NCBI GenBank assembly: GCA_950295325.1
Contig: OX485806.1
Coordinates: 29,018,001-29,082,000, forward strand
Length of the DNA: 64,000 nucleotides
Source of the DNA: Polytrichum commune
Lineage: Eukaryota; Streptophyta; Polytrichopsida; Polytrichales; Polytrichaceae
Direction of reading: 5' to 3'
This document shows, in pieces, positions 11,810 to 24,140 of this stretch. Within the stretch, counting starts at the first letter, position 1, and every line of letters begins with the position of its first letter. The translations under genes were made by a program, and so were the position numbers. The notes under the pieces are model-generated. The model saw only the letters and a program-made list of their open reading frames with translations. It was not told the DNA's origin and searched no databases.

Positions 11810-13122
11810 CTGCTGGCCCTGGGATGGCCATAGCTGGCTCCCAACTTCCCTCCCCGCTTGCTCTTGCTCCGGCTCCCCTGTGCTCTCTTCGTCCCCTCCC
11901 TCGCTAGGGTATCTGTTCTCCCCATTCCTCTCTCTTCTCTCCTGTCTTCTCTCCTCCTCCCCTCTGTGTCCCATTCCCCCTAGATCTGGACTAGTACAGA
12001 ACACAAGCTTCCCCCAAACGCTTCCCAAGACAGTGCCACACGCTTCGCAACCCAGGGTGCAGAATTCGAGACACGCAGCAAACAAGCACGCGATTTGGTG
12101 GCCAGGAGGGGAGGGGAGGGGGGGAGGAGAGGAGTGGAGTGGAGTGGAGTGGAGTGGAGGGGGGCTGTGACTTACTTGGAGGTTTGTAGTTTGGGTTTTT
12201 TTTTTTTTGGTTTGTTTGGCGCGGTTACTGGGGTTTTGCGGGGTCTTGTGGTGATGGTGGTGGTGGATCTTGTGGTGGGCTGGAGCATTCGATCTAGGAA
12301 GTGGTAGGGGCAGGGGATGGGGTTTTGTGAGGCTTGGATCTCGGGGTTAAGGGGGAGAAGAATCACATTGGGTGATGCGGCATTGGGTGGGGCTAAAAGT
12401 GGTTGTTTTGGCTACGTGTGGGTTGAGATCCTAGTATGGTTTGGGTTGGGTTAGGTGGGGTGAGAAATGGGGGGTTAAGAGGACGCGTGAGTGGGTAGGA
12501 GTGCGGGGGAGTGGGGGTTTTGTGGAGGTGGGAGAGAGAAAGGTGTTGGAAGGTGCAGGAAATGGGGGTTATCATGTTGTTTGTTTGCTTGTTTGTTTAA
12601 CATTGACCTTGTTTAGATCTGTGTTTGGGAGTGGAGAACTTTGTATAATCATCGGCAGTAGTGTATAAGCAACCAGACAATCTTATCCTGCAAGAAACTA
12701 GAGGCAGTGCCTCTTTTCTGTGGCATGCATCTAAACGTTTCTAGCCACTGGCAACGGATCAAGAACTAGTTTCTAAGAGTACAAAATCTCGAAGGAAACT
12801 AGGGTTGGGTGGATGTCTTGGGAAATGATTTTGGAAGAATATTATACTAGTTTCAGCATTATCCGCAATGGCGGGGGAGCCAGCGTTACTGCAGTAGCTA
12901 GTCAAGCAGTGGAGAAAATGGATAGAGCCCGGGATTTGGTCGAGACAATGCCTAGTAAATCAGTGCAACATTTTGTCCAATTTGAAGATGATCACTTACA
13001 TATGATAAGAATGGCTTGGGCGAGGGAAACTTTTTGTGTTTTAAGATGTGCTTTGCTTGCTGGTGCAGGGAAGGAGAGGGTGAAAGGACTTCAGTAAAGG
13101 CTTGGACTGAAGAGTTTTGTCA
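11569..13122 (+). promoter_or_regulatory. Probable promoter and 5' untranslated region of the RIN4-like gene
   Basis: The region is strongly pyrimidine-rich on the + strand from 11690 to 11960, including a pure (CT)n tract at 11766-11806, a pattern typical of plant TATA-less core promoters and 5' leaders. A 3' splice site (gctggtgcag, ending 13068) precedes the coding start by about 55 bp, so a 5'UTR intron is likely. An open frame at 12813-13097 has no recognisable homology and probably lies in this leader intron. The exact start of transcription cannot be read. Confidence 0.5.
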
Positions 13123-15900
13123 ATGGCGGTGAGATTCTTAGTTGTTTTGCTTGTGCATTAGCAGTGTCATTTGTCAGAGGCAGTTAGTAATTGCAGTAAC
13201 AGGAATGTCATTGCCATCCTGTTAAGCTCTTAATTAACCGCTGACATCTCTTTTGACGGAGGTAGTCCCATGTTAATAAGCGCTGGAATACTGCGTAGGT
13301 TAAATTTCCCGAGGTGACTCAAAGAATTGCAGGTCATTAAAGAGGTTGCTCCAAGTAGCCCATCCGTGGTGCCTAGCTTGAACTTTCAAGAACATGTGTA
13401 CTGCTAAATTTCAAATCGTCATTGCTTTTCACACAATGGTGGATTGTTGATGCAGCGACCCCATGTTCCAAAATTTGGAACCTGGGATGCAAATGCCAAT
13501 GGCCCAGCATATACTGCAGTGTTTGATCATGCTCGAACTGGTAAGGGTGGAAAGCCATTTAACCCAAATGACCCAGCTGAGAATGAAGCACTAGGAGGCA
13601 TGATGGGTGGACCTCCCCAACGCCCTCCAGCTCGTGGAAGAATGGCTGCTAGTAACAATGACCAAGGTAAGTTACAAAACTCCACTTCTCTCCAGTTTAT
13701 GCTGTGCTGTTCATTCAGATGTAGAAGCCTGTCTTTGGTGCGAAGTTTCAGATGTGTTGCGTATATTGCCTCACTTGCAGCTCCTCGAATGTGCGGATCA
13801 CCTACTAATGGTGGTACAATTGTTGGGATTTTAGATGAAGTTCCAAGTGCCCGTCCCCGACATGAGAGGCGCTCGAGCCGCGAGGATTTGGATGTACGCA
13901 AATCAAGCGATCCACCTGGTCGACAACCTCCTGCTCACGATCAGCCGCCTGCTCGGAGACCTCCTGGTGGAGTGGGTGGTGAGGGTTCTGCTCCTTGTTG
14001 TGGAGGTTCAGTTTGCTTTGTCTGCAACCAATTTAAGGCTATATGAACCGAAATTGTTGGAATCGATGTCCATTTTGATTTCATCAATGAGAGCGTTGTA
14101 ATTGTTTGGATACTTACTTCACCTCAGAATTCTTGCCAGTTATTGGTATCTGATTGGTCTGAACCATTGTTGGAATTTTATCATTCTTTATAGTACCTCT
14201 GTGATATATGTAATGGGGATTTTACATTTTGGGGAAATAGTAGGGTATTAGTATTTGAGGCTGTAATTGATTCTGATACCATTTGGTTCTATTTACCAAG
14301 TAATGGCTCGGTTATCCAAAAGATTCTTTTATCTTTGTGATGCCCGCCAAGCCTCAATATTCGATTGGTATTACAAGTTTGTTGCCAGTTGGGTAGGTTT
14401 TATGCCATGCAGCCAACATTGGTCTGAAATCCAGATGTTGAGTGCACGTTTTGTGATTCCTGCCTATAACCCAGTGCCTGCTTCTCATTCTTACTGTTAG
14501 ATTTCTATCATTAGAACGATCAGTAGCGTGTACCATCCAACATTGAAGATTCATTCTCTGCTTGCAGGTCGGGGAGCGGCAGAACCTCCACCTAGACGGG
14601 TGGCAGGAGATAGAGATGGAAGTCATCATGCTGATCGTGGACGTAACGAGGGTTCTGGTCATAATAATCCTGAGCGCTCACCAGGTCATCCACATGCTCA
14701 AAGAGTTGGAGCCCGAGAGTCCTCTAACCGAGGGAACGGCTCCCCTGCCTGGGATCGGAGAGCACGCCAACCATCAGGGGATGAAGGCTCTGTATTTGCC
14801 GGCCAGGGTGCAGCCAAGAATAACTCTCGGCTTAGACCTCAACCTCCAAGGGCTGAAGAGCAGGTTAGGATGTTTGCCTGACACTATTTTATCTATCCTT
14901 GGTATGTAGAGTACAATATGTTAGCAACATTTCTAAATATGCACTTCTTGCTTATGTTTAGCAACTATTTCACCCATCTTTAGAATTAAGAATGAGTGTA
15001 TATAGTTATCCCACGCCCATATCACATCGTGTCGCACCCTTTCTATTCTTACATGTGAATTTTGTAGACCATTATAACAGAAATGTGTGTTTGCATCCAT
15101 TTATGACTATTTAGCCATATTGGGTTGTGACTAAGTTTCTACTTTATATAAGGGTTTGAAACAGTAGAGGCTGTACAGAGATGCAGGAGTTCTCAGGATG
15201 TCAGGGGCGAGATTCAGAATAATTGCGTTTGGATGTAACATATGTAGCGTCCTAAATAAATTTGAATAAAACAATGGCTAGACTAGTGAGAACGATTGTA
15301 ACTTAAATAGCTGAGTGGATTTTATGGGTATACTGTTATCTGAACGACTTCCACATGCTATGTTTGTGCAACTACTAAATTGTTATTTAAATGTGATGGG
15401 GTCCACCTCTTAATGGGTTGACATATACGAATTGAAATTGTTTGTTGATATGTTGGTGAAATTTCTGGATTGACAGCCAGCCAAAGGTGGTGCATTGCCG
15501 AAGTTTGGAGCATGGGATGTGAAAGACCCCAGTGCTGGTGAAGGCTTCACAATGATCTTTCAAAAATTGTCAAATGAAAGAAAAGAGGGTGGACCTGTGC
15601 ACATCCCAAGGTTGAACACAGACTCGCCAGCACGCAATGATGACAATTATCATAAACAGAATCAGGGAAATTCAGGAAGGAACAACCAGACAAATAACCC
15701 AGTAAGTACATTCTGCCACTTGACTTAATAAGTTCTGAGGACTAACTAGGTTTTATTTGTAAGCACTGAAATCTTGAGTGGATCCTATCTCTTCTGAAGG
15801 CGTCTTGTCGTTGATATATACATATTCTACCAAGGTGTTGGTTTGGTGTTTATATGAGCATTTTTGACTGTGGCAGGGCTGTGGTTGCACCATTTTGTAA
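13123..15900 (+). CDS. RIN4/NOI-domain immune regulator, six coding exons
   Basis: The proposed exons are 13123-13128, 13456-13666, 13835-13978, 14568-14863, 15477-15701 and 15877-15900. All have GT-AG borders and compatible phases, giving 301 residues. The protein starts MARPHVPKFGTWD, the canonical RIN4 N-terminus, with the first NOI motif followed by NPNDPAEN. The second NOI motif is LPKFGAWD (residues 226-233). Both fit the PxFGxW consensus cleaved by the bacterial effector protease AvrRpt2 in Arabidopsis RIN4. The middle is basic, Pro/Arg/Gly-rich and disordered, with a SPAWDRR block typical of the family. A threonine in EGFTMIF (residue 244) corresponds to the phosphorylated threonine of the second NOI in Arabidopsis. 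The C-terminus GCGCTIL has two cysteines and reads as a CaaX-like box. RIN4 is a plasma-membrane-anchored hub of pattern and effector immunity. The third exon could instead begin at 13781, in the same frame, adding 18 residues; the last exon is the least certain (alternative: a Cys-containing exon at about 16120). Confidence 0.88.
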
Positions 15901-18900
15901 TCGGACAACAGCAACCTGCGTCTTTTAATGTAAGACTTGTATCATACTGGCTACTAGAAGTTAAACGTTCTGTTGGTTTTTGTTCTCGTGGATAATGCTA
16001 ATTTCTTAATAATCCTTGGTAGTTTGCATTTTAGTACTGTAAATATTGTAGTTGGGGCTTGTTTTGGAAGGAGATTGCTTGCTGGGTAATACACTGTTTC
16101 TGGTATTTATCGTTTCAGGACTATTGTTTTGGTTGCCCTATTGTGAGGCCTATGCCTAGGTTACACTGACGACTTTAGTGTAACCACATGACACTTGGCA
16201 TTAATGTGCTCATTAATGTCTTGAAAATAGTATGGTTAATGATATCATAAGGCCCATGTCTAGGTTACACAGTGGTCAACAAGTTACCATTAATTTAAAC
16301 ACATGACACTTGGCATCAGTTTGCTCTTCCTCTTGCATACTAATGCGCAGTACTATCATCTCAAGTACTCAAATGTGGTGTGCTAAATGTCATAAGAGTT
16401 GACTTATATTGACAAATATGGACATTTCTAGGCCTCTAGGCAATGTAGTGCAACCTTTAGCAAATAGGGTATGTGACAGTACAGCTGTTGTAAGAGATAC
16501 AAGTGGTCATTAGCTCATTTGGAGCCCGCAACATTGTAACTCCTGTATTTGAATTGTTGTGCAGTGGGTGTGTTCCTCTTTAATGGTTCAAAAGAGGAGT
16601 GTGACTGGAGGAGCTGCAAAGAATACAGAGTGGTGACAGGAAGATTGAGCCTCCCTCATTGCTTTCGGGGTACTTCATTTACTTGTGGGCTTTTCATCTT
16701 CTCTGCAGTCACTGTAGTTGTTTCTACCTTGGAAAGGTTCGGTCTCTTTTCTTGTGCTACAAAGTGTTGAGTACCTTAGAATGCGGCAGTGGTTGAGTTG
16801 TCTAATTGTGTTTCAATTTGGCAGTTCAATTCCAACCTCTGTACTGCTCAAAAAGCCTTCAACGTTGGGTCTCAAAAATGAGGCATGGTCTAGTGATGTG
16901 TGAATATACCCTGGTACTTGTACTAGCTAGGCTTGGGGGACGAGAATTGTGTCACTTCCAAAATATTTTCCTTTCCAGCGTTTGTTCCTCTATTTGAACC
17001 GTCCTTCCAGGTGAAGAAGCAAAATCTGCTTCTGATGTAGCAAACTCTACTCCAAGATGACATTAGGAAAGAGGAGGTCTCCAAGCATCGCCATGCATAC
17101 CTAGTCTGATTTTAGAGCAACATTAGTGTGTGTACCGACTTTAAACAGGTGCACAGGAAACTGTTGATTTCAATCAGGCAGAGACCTTGTCACATTCATT
17201 CTCTTGTGAGTTTCTTTTGTAGCATGAATTATGCAATAGAGGAATTATATTGTTTAAATTGCAAACCTTGACTATCATGGACCATTCTCACCTGGCTCGT
17301 GTTTATTTTACTTACATTGTTGGGGTATTTTGGAGATGTTCCCAAGATGTGGGCATTGGATCTTCCGACTGGAGTATAGTTCCTGAATAGCTCAGTGTGG
17401 AGTTCTTCAATATCAGCTTCAAATCTATTTGCAGTCATTCCTGTCTTCGTAGTTCACATGGATGTCATTATTAGTGTCTTGTCTAGTGTGGACGTGTGAA
17501 TACTCTGATAAGACATTGCATTGCCGTATTATGTTAGGGCTTGTTGGATAAATTTGGAAGGGAGTTCTAAACCGTCTATGGTATTTAGTGTCACGTATAC
17601 TAGATGCCTGGAGGTTTCAAAAGTGTCACGCTCAGTAATTGCCAACATGATTCCATTTGTCAATACAAGCAACGTCTTTATCTAAAAAAGTATTTACAGA
17701 CATTTTGAGTAGTAAATTGGGATACTTTAGATGGTATTCTTGCGTTTGAGTGTCAAATGTATACATTTTAGTATGCAAGAGGAGGATCTTCTTGAACATA
17801 TTAATGGCGAGTGCCATTTGTGTACACTTTAGCCAAATTGTAGACCATTGTATGCTCCTCATAGTTATATCAAACATATCAATGTCAAGATATTAAAAAG
17901 CGTACTTGAACACCAAGTATCACAAGTTGATACTTAAGGTAAAGTTATTAATCATCAGTGTAACCTAGTATAAGCCTCAAAATCGGGTAAGTGACTATTA
18001 TGCATGTGACACTAAATGCCATAAATGGTGTAGTTCGAATTGTTGTGTCAGAAGTGATTGTAAAAACTAGGTAGGAATGTGTAAGTGCAGGTGTGTAAGT
18101 GCAGGTGTGAGGACAATGTACCTGAATCACTAAGACCTTTTCTGTAGTTTTCATTATCATATATCCTGCACCTGTGTAAAATTGATGGATTCAATATACC
18201 AATTGATTTAAGTAGTGCACTGTAAGGGTGGTTGTGTCTGCAAGCGCGTGTAAATTCAAAGTGTCAGATTGGGATTGGGATGTCACTTTGCATGTGTCAT
18301 TAATAATTGGAAAAACCTTGGATGGACACCATATGGAATTCATTGACCTCAGATTTATTCTATTGAATGACTCATAAATCTATTAGAATCAGGTTGGAAA
18401 TTAGCCTGTGCAAATTTGCAGCTCATGTCACTTCATTGCAATTCATTTTCATATTTATATTAGATAACATAGGGCAGGAGCATATGAAGTGCAAAATAAT
18501 GCACATTGAGGTGATGTGAACAGTAAATGCGGGAGAATTGCTAGTTGCGCTCTTCATTCATAAATTGATCTCTGGTGGTACTCAGTTGATTGCTGCACTT
18601 GGCTTTCTACTTTAGCATAATTTGCCTAGGATTATCACAGTGGTCAGGCCAAGCGATTTTGATGACATGTATATTCCTGATTAGATATGAGGCACATTAT
18701 CACCGGTACTTGATGACCTTGCCATAGCATCAGCACTCCATCCAGTAATGGAAACATGTCGATCAGGTGTAGGAAGCACCCATTACTTGGTAAGTGGGGA
18801 GCCTACTACAGCCTGTGGCAAGCTCGTGACCTAGTTCATAAAAGCTTGTGTGCTATGACACTTAAAATTACTTGTCCCTATTTGAATTGCATGCATTAGG

Positions 18901-19063
18901 ATTGTTTATTGTCTAGGAAAGCAGTAGATTCATAACATCAGCCACAATATATATCTGTAACACATGTGAAGAGTGTCTTTTTGGTTGATGCCTCAGAAGT
19001 GCAAAATGAGAAAAATGCCTATAGCAAAGACTTTTGATTTCAGACAGACACGGAAACAACATC
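15901..19063. other. Intergenic space between two convergent genes
   Basis: It holds the RIN4-like 3' untranslated region and then the 3' flank of the p24 gene. A motif pair (CTAGGTTACAC ... ACACATGACACTTGGCAT) is repeated twice about 115 bp apart at 16150-16310. No further coding region was recognised. Confidence 0.5.
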
Positions 19064-22000
19064 CTAAACTCGTGATTGACCGAGTTTTTTCTCAAACAGT
19101 CGCCTCAACAACACAACCTGAGCAACACTGCATCCTATGAGTGCCAAAGCTTCCAGAGCTGCCTTGTAGAAAACTCGCCTGCTCATTGCTTGATTAACTG
19201 TCATCAATAATTCCACACTGTCAGACGATCTGTTCAAAAGACATGTAGATATGGAGACATGAAAGACATTGTCATATTTGATAGTAGCCTGCAGATGACA
19301 CTACTCATGACACTGTCACTTTAGCAAGGGGGCAAGAAGGCAAAGTACCAATAGCTTGACGGTCAGTCTGTGCCAGAAGCCAATGTTGTTCAAACTGCAC
19401 GGAGTAAAGAGCCTCCTCCAGCTTCTCAATCTGCAACATCACTGGCTCAATGTGCTCTGCAATCAAACAGTCCATTCCCAAAACTCCATGAATTCGCAGC
19501 TAAACCTTGTACAAGATCTTCTGGCCTACTTGAAACTATTTTGAAGAGGAAATAGTCCGTGAGTTTCTAGGAAAGGAATTATAACGTGCTCACGAATTCT
19601 GGTCTGTCCATCATTGCCAAGATGACATCATAATACAGTTGAAGTACACATGTATGTATACTTTCCACTCTTTACTGATGGTCAAAAACTCAACATACCC
19701 CACCAGTACTCAACATCCATAACAGTAAATAAAATGCAAAGAACACATCAATGCCTCAATGTTCTCTGTGATCAAATAGTCCGTTCCTAGAACTCAATGA
19801 TTTATGTAAGATCCATGAATTAGCAGCTAAACCTAGTTTTAGAAGATCTTCCAGTCTTCTAAAACTAATTTGAAGAAAAAGTAGTAAGTGAAATTCTAGG
19901 ATAGGAAGTACAACGTGCTCATAAATTCTGTTCTCTTTGAACGTGGAGAATCCATCATTGCCAAGATAAGAAATTATGATCCAGTTCAAGTGCACATGTA
20001 TGCATCTCTTCCAATACTTAATAATGGGTGAGAATTACAAGATAAAATAAATGCAAACAAGAAATGTTGTTTATTTAGAGATGAGTGATGTGGAATTATA
20101 AGAACTTACCGTCTGTCAAATGTTGGTCTTCAGGATTTACAAAATGGTGTCCTCCAACAAGCACATCAAAGTCGACCGTCTCGTGCATAGAATTCCGATT
20201 GAAGAAACAGAACTTGTACAGGCCTCTGCGCAAAGCGACAAACTCAAACTTGTCCTCGACTTTCTGCCTGGAGCTGTGCACCTGGTGGCCAGCGGGTGCC
20301 TCCACCTGCAGAAAAATCCTCAAATTCAAAACACACACACTAAAGTCCTCACTAATAAACCTGGTTTCAGTGTAGCAGCCGTTTTCAGTTTATACTATTT
20401 TCCCAAGGTCTTCATAACTGGAATTTACACCCGTTTCAAATGACAGGAGTTGCCCACAACCCACAGACTTACTGTGTCTTCAGGACTTATACCAGTGGCT
20501 TAAACCAAGGCCTTAATCTGGATCCCATGGGAACTCTGAGGTTCAGCTGCCTGAGGTTAATCCGGAATAGTGCTTGGATAGGTGACCTTCCTAACACTTA
20601 ATAACTGGTGCACCCTACTCTTATGGTCCTCCCAATCATAGTTAATTATCAGAGTGAGCCAGATATTTTCAATCAACCATGTGGGAACCTATGGGCCTGC
20701 CCTTGCGGAGAATTAGGTGCAGGTGGGCTTGTACGCGCCTGCTCACGGTTTTCATCTATTAAAAAAGACAATCTTCTTCTAGGTCCCTCTAAATCTCATG
20801 ATGTCCATTTCGAAATTACACTAACTACAAGATGAAGCAACACCATAATCCACGCCGGTGGCACCAGCAACATCGGAGTCATCTCTCTCTCTCTCTCTTC
20901 CCCTCCCTCTCCCTCTCCGTCCCTTTAATGGATCAGATTTGAGATCAATGAACAACGCACGTTATTAACTCCTCGCTAGACCAATTCTCACTAATCCACT
21001 GCATTAGTTCCTTCCCGTTTGGAACTAATGCACATAAGCTTATTCTCGTCCTCACACCTTGCACTTTCCACATGCCAGCCAGGTCCTCAACCATCTCTCT
21101 GAAGCTAGATTTTTGCAAATACATAACCAATCAACACACAAGAGGCAGGCAGGAACTAAACTCCTCACTCTACTAATTGCCTATGCTGAACTAATGCATT
21201 CCTTTCCCATTTGAAACTGATGCGCACAAGCTAGTACTTCTCTTCACACCTTACACCTTCCGCATATCAGCCATCCTCTCAACTGAATACCCAAAGCTAG
21301 GTTTTGGCGAATACACAGCCAATCAATATACAAGAGGAAGCAAGCAGGTACTAAACTCCTCACTCCACCAATTCCCACTAATTTACTGCATTAGTTCCTT
21401 CCCATTTGGAACTAATCCATATAAGCTAATTCTCCTCCTCCCACCTTGCATCTTCAGGATGCCAACCAGCTCCTCACCTGAGTGCCCCAGCCTAGGGCTT
21501 TGAAAATACATGGCCAATCAACACACAAAAGGAGGCAGGCACTGACATCCTCACTCTACATTAATTCCTACTAATGAACTAATGCATTCCTTCCCATTTG
21601 GAACTAATGGACATGAGCTAATTGTCCTACTCACACCTTACACCTTCCGCATGCTAGCCAGCTCCTCACCCCAGTCCCCGAAGCTGGGTTTTTGCCAATA
21701 CTAGGCAATCAACATAGAAGAGGACGCAGGCAGCCAGCCAGCCACTGAACTCCTCACTCTGCCAGTTCCCACTAATGCATTCCTTCCCCGTTTAGAACTA
21801 ATGCACATAAGCTAATTCTTCTGCTCACATCTTGCGCCTTCAGCATGCCAGCCAGCTCTTCACCCAAGTCCCCAAGTCCGCGAAGCTAAGCTTTAGTGAA
21901 CGCACGGCCAATCGACACATAAGAGGCAGACAGGCACTGAAATCCTCGCTCTACAAATTCGAATTTATAAACTTATGCATCCCTTCCCCATTTGGAACTA

Positions 22001-23016
22001 ATGCTTATAAGTTAATTCTTCACGCATAATCTGTATCTTCAGTATGCCAGCCAGCTCCTCATCTGAGTCCCAGCTAGGCTTTCGCAAATACACGGCCAAT
22101 CAACACAAGAGGTAGCAGGCATTCACTGCACTCCTCACTCTGCAAATTCCAACTAATAAACTGATGGATTCCTTCCCCATTTTGTACTACTGCACATCAG
22201 CTAATCCTTCACAAAACTTCCCAGTTCAGCATACCAGCCAGCTCCTCGCCGGAGTCCCCAAAGCTAGGTTTTCGCACAATCACGGCCAATCAACACACAA
22301 GAGGAGGCAAGCAGGCACTATGAACTCCTCGATGTACCAATTCTCACCAATGAATTAATGCATTCCTAGCTCTACAAACTCTCACTAATGAAATTATGCA
22401 TTCCTTCCCCGTTGTGAAACTAATTCACATAAGCTTCTTCTCCTCCTAAAACCTTGCGCCTTCCACATGCCAGCCAGCTCCTCAACCAAGTCCCCGAAGC
22501 TATACTATCGCAAATACACGCCAATCAACACACGAGAGCGTGCAGGCAGGCAGTGAACTCCTTGCTCTACCAATTTCCACTGATGAACTAATGCACCCCT
22601 TTCCCATTTGGAACTGATGCACATGAACTGATTCTTCTCCTCCGCATGCCAGTCAGCTCCTCAAATCCCCGAAGCTAGGTTTCGCGAATGGAAGGCCAAT
22701 CAACATATCAACACACAAGAGGAGGCAGGGGAGGAGACAGGAGAGGAGAGAAGGAAGAGAACGCACTTACAACTAAGTCTAGACCAACGGCGGTGTGGTC
22801 GAAGTTCCAGGCGCTCTCCGACTTGATGACAACGTAGGAGACGTGCACGGTGTCGCCGTCATAGGGCACATCATGCGACCAGCATTCCTTCTTATCGATC
22901 ACGAATCGGATGGCCTCCGCCCGCCTCGCCTCCATCCACACCACCGCACACGCCACCAGCACCAGCTGCTGCAGCCACCAGCACAGGCTCCTTTTTCTCG
23001 CCATCGCCATAGACAT
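19064..23016 (-). CDS. p24-beta family (EMP24/GOLD) cargo receptor, four coding exons
   Basis: Exons on the minus strand are 23016-22771, 20305-20110, 19456-19349 and 19197-19064. Splice sites and phases all agree, giving 227 residues. Residues 1 to about 35 are a signal peptide ending near AEA|IRFVIDKKEC. The GOLD domain follows, with the two family cysteines (KKECWSHDV and the KFCFFN region) and the typical beta blocks DGDTVHVSYVVI and DKFEFVA. A coiled-coil stretch (QIEKLEEALYSVQFEQHWL, then DRQAI) precedes a membrane segment (about ALALIGCSVAQVVLL) and a short cytosolic tail, RRLFEKKLGQSRV, with the KK-type COPI-binding residues of the family. p24 proteins cycle between ER and Golgi in COPI/COPII vesicles. 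Intron 1 (about 2.5 kb) is filled with tandem repeats and a 5S-like segment. Start choice: the first in-frame ATG before the signal peptide. Confidence 0.92.
20483..20600 (+). repeat. 5S-rRNA-derived segment in intron 1 of the p24 gene
   Basis: The stretch GGATCCCATGGGAACTC (20520 onward), then GTTCAGC-TGC and AATAGTGCTTGGATAGGTGACC, aligns in order with the plant 5S rRNA body, including the C box of its internal promoter, with a few small indels and substitutions. It is not a functional 5S gene. It could be a decayed 5S pseudogene, a 5S-type SINE or the 5S-bearing LTR of a Cassandra-like element. Confidence 0.68.
20945..22710. repeat. Tandem repeat of about 190 bp, nine copies, in p24 intron 1
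   Basis: Each unit contains ATGCCAGCCAGCTCCTCA, then a CCCCGAAGCTAGG-like block, a GGCCAATCAACACACAAGAGG block and a CATTCCTTCCCCATTTGGAA block. The first block lies near 21073, 21265, 21457, 21654, 21843, 22044, 22229, 22467 and 22647, so the period is 180-201 bp with one longer step of 238. Copies are moderately diverged. The array fills most of the intron. Confidence 0.85.
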
Positions 23017-23570
23017 AACTTTACAAACCAATCTTCCCCTCCCTTCCTTCACTCCTCACCTCACTCACTCTCTCTCCCCCGAAACCTCGATTTTGAGCAC
23101 CAAAATCGTCTAAAACTTGGACCTAACAAGTTGACGGATTACACTACTGCATCCTGACTTCGGTCTGGTATCGATGCTTTCGACGCACCGATGCCTAGCG
23201 CTGGAATTCTGCGAGTGACGAGCTTTAGACCATGCATCGAGAGAGAGAGAGACGCCGTGCCGGGTCTTCACAGCAACCTCCCTTCGAGGTCGCCGCGACG
23301 GACACGGACGGAGGACGAAAACGAAGGTGGACGACAGCGTGACGTACGGTGACGGGGAACTCTACACCGTGCAGGAGAAGTGGAGACCCTTGCCGAGTCT
23401 TCGCAGCGACCTAAATTCGCGGCCTTCGCGACAGAGAGGACGACAGAGGAAACGAAGGTGGGATAAATCGTGACATCAGGTGACGGAGGGGTACAACGAA
23501 GGTGGACGAAAATCCGACGTCCGTCGACGGACTTCTGACAGGGAGGTCCGTACAGAATGTCTTGAGGGAG
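23017..23570. promoter_or_regulatory. Upstream region of the p24 gene, GC-rich
   Basis: Directly upstream of the p24 start codon (minus strand) the sequence includes a purine-rich leader and then a CpG-rich block, 23160-23560. Two related sub-blocks (GTCTTCACAGCAACCTCCC.. and GTCTTCGCAGCGACCTAAA..) each end in a CGAAGGTGG-like motif. It is probably promoter or first untranslated exon; no TATA box was identified. Confidence 0.4.
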
Positions 23571-23884
23571 GAGGGAGTTGGCCCGGGCTTCGTGGCGTCT
23601 ACTTAGGTAAAGTCGTCATCATCCACAGTAGATGAAGGGTAAGATCGTCATCCATTGTGGATGAAGGGGCTCTAATGGCCTCTCCCCATGCTCAACTCGA
23701 CTTGCTTTCTAGAGTGGGTGATATGGCAGTCACACTGGAGTCCAATCAGTCTGGCCGGTGTGGGGTCCCTCGGTGTTGATGTCGCCCATCCAAGGTACTA
23801 GGGATGCGTTCTAAAGGACCCTGGTTGGCTGGATGCAAGGGTCTTGACCGGGCTGGATGAGCCCTGGTTGGACCCCTTGGTGTG

Positions 23885-24140
23885 GTTACCATGTCATGAG
23901 GAGAGCCCCCATGGGCAATGAACAGGGAGATCCGACTGCTAGTTACAGATGATATGGTCGAGTTTGGAAATGACCGGTTGAAGTTCAAGGGTTTCACGAA
24001 AATTACTGATCATTTCAGAGGAATTTAGAGAATGTACTTGAATTAATAAAGAGAAACCGAAAGATGTCAATATGTAACCGGTTGGATTTGGAAACACTAG
24101 GATCTCAACCGATTATGTTTAAATCTCCCCAGACATTGCC
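23885..24140. repeat. Dispersed repeat with AACCGGTT motifs
   Basis: The blocks AACCGGTTGGATTTGGAAACACTAG and GAAACCGAAAGATGTCAATA (each seen in part) match inverted sequence at 27300-27470 and direct sequence at 41220-41395. Three copies occur in this window; that at 27.3 kb lies inside a Harbinger-like element. Class unknown. Confidence 0.55.

Noticed and set aside
11584-12085. Minus-strand frames encoding long Arg-Glu repeats
   Set aside because: They are simply the (CT)n microsatellite read on the opposite strand, upstream of the RIN4-like gene.
12813-13097. 95-codon open frame upstream of the RIN4-like start
   Set aside because: No homology; a 3' splice site inside its end and the downstream MARPHVPKFG start place it in a leader intron.
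16120-16168. Alternative last exon of the RIN4-like gene ending in DYCFGCPIVRPMPRLH
   Set aside because: It is splice-compatible, but the exon at 15877-15900 is nearer, follows a better branch/acceptor context and ends in a coherent lipidation motif. Kept only as an alternative.
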